NCBI RefSeq assembly: GCF_000143105.1
Contig: NW_014040801.1
Span: 3,826,686 to 3,890,685 of the forward strand
DNA length: 64,000 nt
From: Grosmannia clavigera kw1407
Lineage: Eukaryota > Ascomycota > Sordariomycetes > Ophiostomatales > Ophiostomataceae
Direction of reading: 5' to 3'
Position 1 is the stretch's first letter. Each line of letters begins with the position of its first letter. The notes under the pieces were generated by a model. The model was given only the letters and a program-made list of their open reading frames with translations. It had not been told where the DNA came from and did no database searches. A program made the translations under genes and the position numbers. Positions 1 to 11,600 of this stretch are shown piece after piece.

Positions 1-242
1 GTGGCGCAGTCTGCGCACAGGCCACAGCACGTGCTAGCGCACGGGCCAAGTAGAAACGGGGTCGCGCCTGTCCTGCGCACTTGGTGCGCTAGAGGTGCGC
101 CTACGATAAAGAGTGCCTCCCGCACTCCCTTAGAGTGCGGAAGGCAAGAATTAGCTATTGAATATACGGCTGCTTCCTCCTGTTAAGAAGATACCTCCTT
201 GCCTGCCTGACTTACCTGGCCTACCCAAGTACACCTTTAACA
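1..242 (+). repeat. Family A LTR, partial (cut by window start)
   Basis: This matches LTR positions 118-359 of the complete copies (for example 12702-13060), reading in the TGTAAC...TTTAACA direction. It ends in the LTR terminus TTTAACA at 242. It is among the least mutated copies, with many CpG and GCGCAC words intact. It abuts the minus-strand family A interior at the start of its integrase part and has the opposite orientation to that element's own 5' LTR, so it is a separate insertion or a recombination product. The reading frame across it is only an open stretch in GC-rich LTR sequence. Confidence 0.85.
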
Positions 243-932
243 AGCGGTAATATCCTTAAGGTTTTCTTAAGGTCTCTTATAATCGTCTAGCCTTCTTAGT
301 TTACTACGCTTTGCTTGCTTAGGCAGTGCGCTGTTTTGCGCTGCGGTAGCTTGCTGTGTAAGATCTAGGGCTATTAATATTCTAGAGGTAGCGCTTAGCT
401 TCTCTTCCTTACTAGGTCTTTTTGCAGGTGCGTGTATCTTGCGCGTCTTATTTGTATAAGCTGCGTTAGTAACTAGCTTAGCGCTGTTGTCTTTTATAAT
501 AAGTGCGCGTATCTTGCGCGTCTTTTACGCTATAGCTACAGTGCCTGCTAACTATGCGTCTTCCTTTTGTACCCTAGTAATAGTTATTCTAACTTATCTA
601 GGTTTATTAAAGTAATCTAGCTATCTTAACGGCGTATTAGCCAGGTTTGTTACGCTTAGTCTATGCTTAATTATAAAGTTAAAGAGGGATAAGTATATAG
701 CCTAGTAAGCCTTACGTTTATTATACCTTAGCTAGGTTATAAAGGTGTGTAAGTTGTTATAGTTTAATAAGACTTTAATTATCTCTTTACTACTATTAAG
801 GTAGTGTTGCTATTACTTAAAGGAGTCTATAATTACTAGTAGCTTTTAATCTAAGGTGCTACAATTTAGCTCTAGTCTTTATAGTTTTCTTAACTAGAAG
901 GCGATTAAGTGCTAGGCTCTCTCTTTGTCTTA

Positions 933-1202
933 TTAAAAGATAATTCTACTAATAGCTATCTTTAAGGCATTAGTCTTTACGCGTATTGCCTGTTCTAGGT
1001 TAAAATGGCGTAGTAAAGGTGCTTTTATAAATGCCTCCCTTAGCATTGCGAAGGCTGCGCGCTCTTTGCTCCCTAGCTGCACCGGTTCTAGCTTTTTGCC
1101 ATTTTTGCTGCCTTGTAGTAGCCTTAATAAAGAAGACGAGATGTCTAAGTAAGCTTTAATAAAGCGACGATAAAAGTTGTAGAATCTAAGAAAGACCTGC
1201 AC
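933..1202 (-). pseudogene. Gypsy pol fragment: RT/RNase H connection
   Basis: An open stretch of 89 codons resembles the segment between the reverse transcriptase palm and RNase H in Ty3/gypsy elements. It has the NFYRRFIKAY motif, then a leucine-rich segment and LLRHFN, followed by a TNALKIAI that corresponds to the TDASDYAIG start of RNase H. The Asp residues expected in that RNase H start are replaced, which suits G-to-A changes. The surrounding frame is closed by stops on both sides, so this is a relic and not a gene. Confidence 0.8.
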
Positions 1203-2870
1203 CTCCTTAAATGTTTATAGCGTTAGCTATTCTGCGATTACGCGTACTCTGCGCAGGTCTATCGCAAACCCTTTGCTTCTAATAATAAACCCTAGGAATT
1301 TAACTTCTTATTAGTAAAACAAGCATTTGTTACTATTAATAAATAACTAGGCTTGCTAAAGATGCTTAAAGACTTAGTCTAGGTGCTTTGTGTGCTCCTT
1401 CTTATTGTGCAAGAATATAAGGATATTGTTTAAGTAGATAATATAGATTATATCTACTAAACTATGCAGCGCTTGGCTAATATAGTACTAGAAGGTTGCT
1501 AGGGCGTTAGTTAGCCTAAAAGGTAGGACTAGGTATTTAAAGAGACTATATCTAGTTTAAAAAGCTGTCTTTTATTCGTCTTTTTCTTTAATCCTTAGGC
1601 GGTAATACGCCTTCTTAATGTTAATTTTCAACATTACCTTTATTCTTACTACGCGGTCTATAATCTTAAAGATTAAGGGTAGCAGGTATTAGTTCTTTAC
1701 TATAACCTTATTTAACCCTCTATAGTTAACGCATAAGTGTAAGCTTTCGTCCTTCTTAGGCATAAAAAGAATAGGTGCGCTTACAAAGCTTTTTAATAGG
1801 CGAATTCGTCCCGTCGCTAGGTTATCGTCTAAGTACTAGCGTAGCTCTTTTAATTCTCTTTGTAATAAAGGATATATTGTCCTATACAGTGGTTAACCGC
1901 TAGGTAGAAGATTAATTGCATAGTCGGTAGCCTTGTGTAGCGGTAAGACTTTAGCGTTAGATGAATTTAGCACGTCGCTATACTTGCGCGCCAAATGCGC
2001 AGGCAGTGCGCCCGTGCCTCCTAAATAACCTTTCACTTCTAGGTCGCCCGGCAAGATTATGTATACCTGTGCGCGCTCTCTGCGCGCTATAGTAAGGAAG
2101 ATTTCTTATAGTATAAGTTGTATAGTCTTCGTGCGTGCTTCGAACTACTAGCGGCGGTCTGCTAGCTCTAGGTGAACTTTCTTACTTTAGAGGGTTGTTA
2201 TTAATAGTAATATTATTAGGCTTTAATACCTAGCAGGTTTAGTAACTCCTACACAAACCTGTGTAATCTTACGGGTGTACTTGCAAGAGTCCCTTATACG
2301 TAAGGGCACCTTCTACGCTCTTGCTGCGCTTGTAATGCTTTTGTTATGCGCTTTAAGGGTTAGTACTAACATCTTTGTAGATTCTAGTCCTTATAGTCTT
2401 GCGAATTCGTGGTTAATAGTATTAAGACTTGCGCAAATATCCTACGCAGCGGATACTTTTGTAGTTGTTAGTCTAAGAAGAGAAGCTTAGATAAGAAAAG
2501 GATTATTAATCTTAATCGTCTTTAGTAACGCCTAGGGGTCTTGGTTTGTCTTAGGCGTTTCTAGTTTTTTGCTTTTTTATTATTCTTTTTAGTTGGTTAA
2601 ACTAAATTTACTAATGTAGTCTCTTGCCTCTTTAGGTAGTTTTAGGCAAAGTAGCCTTTGCTTTTATAGATAAAGCACTTTATACGCTTACTATTTATAT
2701 AGGTAGGGTTCTTTTAGTAGCCCTTAGTAGCTGTAGCGGCTAGTTTGCCTCTTCTTTTGCCTTAGCCTTTGCCTTTAGCACTACTATTGTAGTTGCTGCG
2801 ATTGTTTTCTTAATTAGTGTTATTTTTATAGCCGCCTTTGCAGCCCTTTCAATTCTTCTGCGCCCTTTTG

Positions 2871-3158
2871 TGTAAGGGTATTCCACACACGCGTCCCTAC
2901 GCACCGGTTCGGCAACCAGTCGCTTACCAAGCGGCGGACTTAACGAACTATCTTGACACGTTGCACGGGACTAGCACAGCCACTTAGCTGCGCCACGCCC
3001 CTCTGGGTTTGCGCTACACCGCATCTTCCAGCCACGTATATATTAGCTGGCAGGCCTTTGCCTACTAATCTCCTATAGTTCGTTAAGTTGAAGTCTTAAT
3101 ACAACAGTACAAACCAGTTAAGCCTTCGTGACCACGCATTGCACACCAGCCCCTTACA
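2871..3158 (+). repeat. Family B solo LTR, well preserved, with 5-bp TSD
   Basis: This 288-bp LTR begins TGTAAGGGTATTCC and ends CCCCTTACA. It is flanked by the exact 5-bp repeat TTTTG at 2866-2870 and 3159-3163, the usual mark of LTR-retrotransposon integration followed by LTR-LTR recombination. It interrupts the gag region of the minus-strand family A copy. It keeps many C and G positions that are T or A in the copies at 17957, 24984 and 30744, so it is younger than those copies or escaped RIP. Confidence 0.9.
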
Positions 3159-4174
3159 TTTTGCCGCGCGTGCTATTGTTGTTTTGTTTTAACTAAGCCT
3201 TTAGCTTCTTTAAGCTTTAAAACGTTATCGCTCTAGCTACTAGTTCTGCTCTAGTCTATAGTATTTTATTTAATTTTAAGAGATTTTCTTTTAATTCTAG
3301 GAGTAGCTTAAAGAATAGCAACTACGCCTATTCCTCTTTTAATTTAATAGGCAGTTGGTTTTTAAGGGAAGTAAGGTAGTTATTAAAGTTTTAAGGGGTT
3401 TGCCTTAATCTTTAGTAAGCCTTACCGATTCTATCGGTAACGATAAAAGCTATGTTATAAGGATTAGCTATAAGAGTTAAGGTCTAGGCCTTAAATGCAT
3501 CCTAGTCGCTCTAGGCCTTTGCTACTACTACGTTTATTATGCTTTATAAGCGCGTTTCTTATATAGTGCGGTATAACTACTTTATATATTTAAGCATATA
3601 ATTAATCTAGTAACTAGCGCTTCTAAACTTATTAGGGGCTAGATAGAAGTGTTGCTTTTTAGCCTATAGCTAGGTGGCGCGCTCTTAGAAGCTGCTAGGT
3701 GTCTTAAAGGGCAGTTTAATGCTACTTTTTAAGATAATATCTTAACTATAAGAGCTGTCTTTATTAAAGTCCTTGCTATAGGTGCGCTTACTCTTCGCTT
3801 AGGTTACTCTTATATCTAAAAGCTATTGCTATAGGTCTACTATTCGCTGCTTTAAGCGCTCTACTTTATATAGTTAATTATTTTTAGCAATAAGGTCTGC
3901 TACTATCTAGTCTATAGTAGGCCTAATAGTTTGCCTTAAGGGGCTTTTACCTGCATTGTTGTTATCTAGTTGCTTATAATCCTCCTTTAAGAGATTAGAG
4001 TCTTCGTTCTCTACTTCTTTAACGATAGAGTTAAGGGGGTTCTTAACTATTGCCCTAGAGCTGCTCTCTTTCTACGCACTATATGCGTACAACGTTTGCT
4101 TTGTAGTCTTTTAAGGTGCTATTGCTCCTTCTGCCTCTTAACTTAGGTAGCCTAATAGTAGAAGAATTAGGAAT

Positions 4175-4533
4175 TGTTAAAGGTGTACTTAGGTAGGCTA
4201 GGTAAGTTAGGCAAGCAAGGAGGTATCTTCTTAACAAGAGGAAGCAGCCGTATATTTAATAGCTAATTCTTGCCTTCTGCACTCTAAGAGAGTGCAAGAG
4301 GCACTCTTTATCGTAGGCGCACCTCTAGCGCACCAAGTGCGTAGGACAGGCGCAACCCCGTTTCTACTTAGCCCGTGCGCTAGCACGTGCTATGGCCTAT
4401 GCGCAGACTACGCCACGCAGCCTGCGCTACCAGCACCGCTTCTAGTTTACGATGTGCATCTAATACGCTGTGCGCATACTGCGTACGGCTTGCACGTAGC
4501 CTGCGTCGGTCTCCTTCCTAGGGCAGCGTTATA
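4175..4533 (-). repeat. Family A LTR, complete 359 bp (5' LTR of the minus-strand element)
   Basis: On the plus strand it runs from TGTTAAAGG to GCGTTATA, so it reads TATAAC...TTTAACA on the minus strand. Its length is 359 bp, the same as the other complete copies. Immediately right of it, at 4534, a plus-strand family A interior resumes in the middle of RNase H. This suggests that the minus-strand element inserted into an older plus-strand copy. No matching 5-bp duplication is visible (GGAAT on the left, CTAAT on the right), as expected if the true partner site lies at the other end of the inserted element. Confidence 0.85.
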
Positions 4534-7500
4534 CTAATGCCTTAAAAGTAGCCATTAGCAGGATTATCTTTTAATAAGATAAAGAGAGAGCCTAGCACCT
4601 AATCGCCTTCTAGTTAAGAAAACTATAAGGACTAGAGCTAAATTATAGCACTCTAGATTAAGAGCTACTAGCAATTATAAACTCCTTTAAGCAATAGCAA
4701 CACTACCTTAATAGTAGCAAAGAGATAATTAAAGTCTTATTAAACTACAACAACTTACGCACCTTTATAACCTAGCTAAGGTATAACAAACGCAAGGCTT
4801 GCTAGGCTATATACCTATCCTTCTTTAACTTTATAATTAAGCATAGACTAAGCGTAATAAACCCGGCTAATACGCCGTTAAGACGGCTAGATTACTTTAA
4901 TAAACCTAGACAAGTTAGAATAACTATTACTAGGGTATAAAAAGAAAACGCACAGTTAGCAAGCACTATAGCTATAGCGCAAAAGACGCGCAAGATGCGC
5001 GCACCTATTATAGAAGATAATAGCGCTAAGCTAGTTACTAACGCAGCTTATACAAATAAAACGCGTAAGATGCGCGCACCTATAAAAAGACCTAGCGAGG
5101 AAAAGAAGCTAAGTGCTACCTTTAAGATCTTAGTAGCCCTAGATCTTACGCAGCAAGCTACCGCAGCGCAAAATAGCGCACCGCCTAAGCAGGCAAAGCG
5201 TAGTAAACTAAGAAGGCTAAACAACTATAAGAGACCCTAAGGAGACCTTAAGAATATTACCGCTACAGCGCTAATTAAAGGTCTAACGCCCTTAACAAGC
5301 GTAGATAAAAACCTAGTATACTCTAGCCTACTATAGTAACTAGCTGTTGTTACTACCCTATATCTACACCTTTAAGAAAATAAAGTCCTTAAAGCTATTT
5401 GCAAAGTAATAGTAAGAATCTAGGACGTAGACCTAAAAGTGCAAGTCGTTAAGGCGCGCGTAAAGCGCACTATAAGCGTAAGAGGTGCGACAAAACTATA
5501 AAGCCTCGCACTAGACGGTATATTACTATAGGAAAACCGCCTATATATAAGCGGCGCGTACATCCTTTGTTAAAAGCTACTATAGCTCTATTATAACGAC
5601 TAGATCTCTAGGCACTTTGCAGTTGCTAGGACCTTAAAACTACTTTATCGCCACTTTTACTAGGAAGAAATAAAGAAGAACGTAAAGGCTTACATTGCCT
5701 TATGCCTAGTCTGCTAGAGATAAACAATTAAACAGCATGTGCAATATAGTAAGCTAAACCTACTACCGCTACTATAGGGTCTTTAGCAAAAAATCTTTAT
5801 AGACTTAATTACTAGGCTACTAGTAGCTAAAGCAAGCATAGGCAGCAAAGTAGATACAATTCTAGTAATTGTTAACCGCTTTATAAAGATAAACCTCTTC
5901 TTTACTATATAAACTACCCTAACAGCTAAAGGCCTTGCGCACCTTATACACTAACATATAAAACTAGTATATAGTGTAATACTAGAGAGTATAGTCTCTA
6001 ACTAAGGAAGTATATTTACTAGCAAATTCTAAAGTAAATATTACTATTAGACTAGAATCTATAAGCAGCTATTAACTACATTTTACCCCTAGACAAATAG
6101 GCAAACAAAGAGATCTAACTAAACGTTAGAGTAGTACTTACGCTACTTTATAATAAAGAAGCAATTAAATTAGCCCTCTTTATTATCTTTAGCGTAATAC
6201 GCTTATAACAACGCTATTAACGCAACAACTAAAATTAGCCTATTTAAAGCGCTATATAGTTAGAAACTAGACTTACAAACTTGCCCTAAGGGCGGCGTAA
6301 CTATAAGAGAGGAGTAAGACACGCGCAATACAGTCCTAGCGGTATATAACCGCTTAAAAAAACTAAAAGCTATACAAAAAAGGTTAGCAGCAAACTAAGA
6401 GCACGCAATAAAGCGCTAGAAGCGTTACTATAATGCGCGCTACTAGCCTATAAGCTTTGCAGTAAAAGAGCTAGTAAGCCTTTCTATAAAAACCTTTACT
6501 TAAAAAATAAGAAGTTAGCACTAAGACGCATTAAGCCCTTTAAAATCCTTAAGACTATAGGCAGACAAGCATATTAACTAGCATTACTAAAACAATATAG
6601 TTAACTATATAACGTTTTCTTAGTCTTACTATTAAAGCACTAAGAAAGCAAGGTAAGCGTAGAATAAGCGCCTTTAACAATGCTAGCGTTAGAAGACTTA
6701 AACAACAAATAGAAAGTAAAAGTAGTCTTAGACAAAAGACGTAAGGCCGGCTAGACTAAATACCTAGTACGTTAGACAAGCTAGCTAACTAAATATAACT
6801 AGTAGGTACTAGAAGAAGATATAGAAAATGCATACGTAGCAATTAAGCAGTATGCGCGCAGCAAGCGCGTAAAGACGAAAATATATAAGCAAGAGCCTAA
6901 ATTAATTTAACTAGCCAAAAGGCCTTATAAGAGACTACGCAAAACTATTTAAAAAGCCTTTAAAGCGACGCTACGCCGGCCGCCACCCTAGTATAAGCCT
7001 TGTCTATAATATATACCCTTACTACCGCCTTAAGAAAGGTATTAAAGGCTATAGTAAGGGCAGCATAACTAGTATTACTAAGCATTAAGCGCGGCAGCTA
7101 AAAGAGCTACTAAAGGGTTAAAGCAGTAAGCCTAGGCAGCAAAGATAAAGAGGGTATATATAGTAATAGCAAGTGCATTTAGGCTAATAAAGCCTGCTAG
7201 GCCTCTACCTAGCAAGCTACCTCTTAAGCCTCCTCCTAAGCCTTAATGCCCTAGTAAAGATTAAGCTCTGCCTATATAACGTTAGCAGCCAATAACACCC
7301 CTAGCAATATAGGCCGCTACTACTTATCTACCTATAATAAAGTGGCAACAAAAGCACCTATAGCACGCGCGAGTGCCGCGCGCACTGTAGGCAAACCCTA
7401 GCTGTAAAGCTTTTTGTTAAGGCTGCGTAGCACCATCTTAAAGTTAGCCTAGTTGCTAACTATTAGCAGGAAAACCTGCATTCTATTAGCTACTAGAGCG

Positions 7501-8241
7501 GCCTATAGCCACTAAAAAAGACTTACCCTACAATACTTATGCTTGCTAGCATAGCAGCCGTCGCAGCGCCTAGCGCTAGCGACGCTATAAATATATAGCA
7601 TAGCTGCAAACCTAGGCAACTCTGTAAGAAAAGTCGTTAGAAAGCAGTGCAAGCACTATACGCACAACGAGCCGTCTAAGGCGACCTAGAGGTAAGCTAG
7701 TAGCGTAGCCGCCACCGACCCTAGAAGCGCTAAACTAACAAGGGCAGCTCTTATACCTTAACAGGCCACTAAAGGCCTAACTAAGGGCACGGCGCGCGCC
7801 GCAGTCTGTGCTAAACAACAAACTATGCTAGCGTAAGCCTTACGCGCACGTTGCGCACGGCCGGAACTAGCACCTTAGCTAAAGGGCAAAGAGTGTTAAG
7901 GAGCAAGGGCTAGGGCCGCAGCAGGTACTAGATCGCTAGAAGCGCTTACTGCAAGCATAGGAACGTTAGAATTAAGAGTAGCTATATTGCTACTAGAAGA
8001 CAAATTTGTTGTTTTTAGAAGAAGTGACCGGATGCTAGACCCTATAATAATCTAATTTAACTATAAGACTAACCTCTTAAATAAAGGGAACTAAAGGCGC
8101 CTTAAGTTGCCTTTAACAGCAATCTTAGCAAGCATAAAGGAGCCGCTGCAAACGGACAAGCACCACCACCACTAAGAACAAATGTTGCAAGCCTTTCGTT
8201 AAGACCTGCCTTAAAAGAGTTAGGCACAAAAGAAGAGCAAT
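4534..8241 (+). mobile_element. Family A Ty3/gypsy copy 1, 3' half (RNase H, integrase, 3' tail), RIP-damaged
   Basis: The piece begins inside RNase H and continues through a linker that is still open for 81 codons (4995-5240), the integrase (about 5600-6500) and a 1.2-kb tail (about 7020-8230) of unknown coding value. It ends in the purine-rich tract AAAAGAAGAGCAAT directly before the LTR at 8242, which fits a polypurine tract and sets the orientation as plus. The same order recurs in copy 2 with many C/T and G/A differences and few length changes. Confidence 0.75.
5600..6500 (+). pseudogene. Ty3/gypsy integrase relic (copy 1)
   Basis: Translation of one plus frame shows the H2C2 zinc-binding domain (HFAVARTLKLLYRHFY at about 5613-5660, then CLVC near 5705) and the integrase core, with ILVIVNRF, then a segment around SN-GSIFTS, and TTFYP-TNRQTKRSN before 6130. 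In-frame stops fall where Ty3/gypsy integrases normally have Trp (after RHFY, and after KF) or Gln (after CLVC). This is the pattern expected from TGG-to-TAG and CAR-to-TAR transitions. The homologous relic in copy 2 is at about 11290-12180. Confidence 0.75.
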
Positions 8242-8600
8242 TATAACGCCGCCCTAGGAAGAGGACTAACGCAAGCTACGCGCAAGCTGTACATAGTATG
8301 CGCACAGCGTATTAAATGCACATTGTAAACTAGAAGCGGTGCTAGTAGCGTAGGCTGCGTAGCGTAGTCTACGTATAGGCTATAGCACATGCTAGCGCAT
8401 AGGCTAAGTAAAAACAAGGCTGCGCCTATCTTGCACACTTAGTGCGCTAGAGGTGCGCCTATAATAAAGAGTGCCTTTTGCACTCCTTTAGAGTGTAAAA
8501 GGCAAGAATTAGCTATTAAATATACGGCTACTTCTTCTTATTAAGAAGATACCTTCTTGCCTACCTAACTTACTTAGCCTACCTAAGTACACCTTTAACA
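8242..8600 (+). repeat. Family A LTR, complete 359 bp (3' LTR of copy 1)
   Basis: It runs from TATAACGCC (mutated from TGTAAC) to CCTTTAACA and is preceded by a purine tract. It is more AT-shifted than the 12702 and 14662 copies. On its right, copy 2 begins abruptly in mid element, so no normal 5' interior follows this LTR. Open reading on its minus strand reflects lack of stops in LTR DNA only. Confidence 0.88.
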
Positions 8601-11600
8601 AATACTAAGAAGGTAAAAAACTAGAAATGCTTAGGATAAACTAAGACCCTTAGGCGTTACTAAAGACAATTAAGATTAGTAATCCTTTTCTTATTTAAGC
8701 TTCTTTTCTTAAACTAATAACTATAGAAGTATCCGCTATATAGAATACTTGCGCAAGTCTTAATACTATTAACTATAAATTTGTAAGACTATAAGGACTA
8801 GAATCTATAAAGATATTAGTACTAACCCTTAAAGCGTATAATAAAAGCATTATAAGCGCAGCAAAAGCGTAGAAAGTGCCCTTGCATATAAGAGACTCTT
8901 ATAAGTATACCTATAAGATTACATAAGTTTATATAAGAGTTACTAAACCTGCTAGGTATTAAGGCTTAATAATATTACTATTAATAACAACCCTTTAAAG
9001 TAAGAAAGTTTACTTAAAGCTAGCAAACTGCTGCTAGTAGTTTAAAGCACGCACAAAGACTATACAACTTATACTATAAGAAATCTTCCTTACTATAGCG
9101 CGTAGAGAGCGTGTATAGGTATATATAATCTTACTAAGCAACCTAGAAGTAAAAGGTTATTTAAGAGGCATAGACGTACTGCCTACGCATTTAGCGCGTA
9201 AGTATAGCAACGTGCTAAATTTATTTAACGCTAAGGTCTTACTACTATATAAAGCTACTAACTATGCAATTAATCTTTTACTTAGCAGTTAACTACTATA
9301 TAAGACAATATATCCTTTATTGCAAAGAGAATTAAGAGAGCTACGCTAGTAATTAAACAATAACCTAGCAATAAGACAAATTCGCCTATTAAAAAGCTCT
9401 ATAGGCGCACCTATCCTTTTTATGCCTAAAAAGAACAAAAGCTTACGCTTATACGTTAGCTATAAAGGGTTAAATAAGGTTATAGTAAAGAACTAATACC
9501 CGCTACCCTTAATCTTTAAGATTATAGACCGCGTAGTAAAAATAAAGGTAATATTAAAAATTATTATTAAGAAGGCGTATTACCGCCTAAGGATTAAAGA
9601 AGAAAATAAATAAAAAACAGCTTTTTAAACTAAATATAGTCTCTTTAAATACTTAGTCCTACCTTTTAAGCTAACCAACGCTCTAGCAACCTTTTAGTAC
9701 TATATTAGTTAAGCGCTGCATAGTCTAGTAGATACAATCTATATTATCTACTTAGACAATATTCTTATGTTCTTACGCAATAAGGAAGAGCATATAAAGC
9801 ACCTAGACTAGGTCTTTAAGCGTCTTTAGCAAGCCTAGTTATTTATTAACAGCAATAAATGCTTGTTTTACTAATAGGAAGTTAAATTCCTAGGGTTTAT
9901 TATTAAAAGCAAAGGGTTTGCGATAGACCCGCGCAGAGTACGCGTAATTATAGAATGGCTAACGCTATAAATATTTAGGGAGGTGTAGGTCTTCTTTAGA
10001 TTCTACAACTTCTATTATTGCTTTATTAAAGCTTACTTAGATATCTTATCTTCTTTGTTAAGGCTACTATAAGGCAGTAAAAATAGCAAAAAGCTAAGAC
10101 TGGTATAGCTAAGGAGCAAGGAGCGCGCAGCCTTTACAATGCTAAGAGAGGCATTTACAAAAGCACCTTTGCTACGCTATTTTAACCTAAAACAGGCAAT
10201 ACGCGTAGAGACTAATGCCTTAAAGGTAGCTATTAGCGGGATTATCTCTTAATAAGATAAAGAGAGAGCTTAGCACTTAATTGCCTTTTAGTTAAGAAAA
10301 CTATAAGAACTAGAGCTAAATTATAGTACCTTAGATTAAGAGCTACTAGCAATTATAGACTCCTTTAAGTAATAGCAATACTACCTTAATAGTAGCAAAG
10401 AAACAATTAAAGTCTTATTAGACTATAACAACTTATACACCTTTATAACCTAGCTAAGGTATAATAAACGTAAGGCTTGCTAAGCTATATACCTATCCCT
10501 CTTTAACTTTATAATTAAGCATAGACTAGGCGTAACAAACCTAGCTAATACACTATTAAAACAGCTAGATTACTTCGATAAACCTAGACAAGTTAGAATA
10601 ACTATTACTAGAGTATAAAAGAAAGACGCATAGTTAGTAGGCACCGTAGCTATAGCGTAAGAGACGCGCAAGATGCGCGCACCTATTATAGAAGACAATA
10701 GCGCTAAGCTAGTTACCGACGCAGCTTATGCAAATAAAACGCGCAAGATACGCGCACCTGCAAAAGGACTTAGCAGAGAAGAGGAGCTAAGCGCTACCTT
10801 TAGGATCTTAGTAGCCCTAGATCTTACGCGGCAAGCTACTATAGCGCAAAACAGCGCACCGCCTAAGCAGGCAAAGCGTAGTAAACTAGGAAGGCTAGAC
10901 GACTATAAAAGACCTTAAGAAGACCTTAAAGATATTACTGCTACGGCGCTAATTAAAGGTCTAACGCCCTTAATAGGCGTAAATAAGAACCTAGTATACT
11001 TTAGCCTACTATAGCAACTAGCTATCGTTGCTACCTTATATCTATACCTTTAAGAAAACAAAGTTCCTAAAGCTATTTATAAAGCGATAGTAGGAATCTA
11101 AGACGCAAACCTAGAGGTGCAAGTTGTTAAGGCGCGCATAAAGCGCACTATAAGCATAGAAGGTATAATAAAGCTATAAAGCCTTGCACTAGACAGTATA
11201 TTACTATAGGAAAACCGCCTATATATAGGCAGCGCGTACATCTTTTATTAAGAGTTGCTATAGCTTTATTATAATAACTAAATCTCTAGGCACTTTATAG
11301 TTGCTAAGACCCTAGAACTGCTTTATTGCCACTTCTACTAGGAAGAAATAAAGAAGAACGTAAAGGCTTATATCGCCTTATGCCTAGTTTGCTAGAGATA
11401 GACAATTAAACAGCACGTGCAATATAGTAAGCTAAACCTACTACCGCTACTATAAGGTCTTTAGTAAGAAATCTTTATAAACTTAATTACTAGGCTACTA
11501 GTAGCTAAAGCAAGCATAGACGGCAAAGTAGATGCAATTCTAGTAATTGTTAACTACTTTATAAAAATAAACCTTTTCTTTGCTATATAGACTACCTTAA

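Larger units (their letters stand above)
243..4174 (-). mobile_element. Family A Ty3/gypsy interior, minus strand (gag and 5' half of pol), RIP-damaged
   Basis: Read on the minus strand from 4174, this holds the region behind the 5' LTR (presumed gag, about 4174-2570), then reverse transcriptase (about 2500-1250), the RT/RNase H connection (1202-933) and a linker that matches the reverse complement of 4995-5240. The copy stops at 243, where an LTR interrupts it just before the integrase. The RT active-site region near 1420-1450 reads as a YLNN-like variant of the YLDD box. Stops occur throughout. A solo family B LTR sits inside it at 2871-3158. Its 5' LTR is 4175-4533, and the whole unit appears inserted into the plus-strand copy that resumes at 4534. 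Confidence 0.75.
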
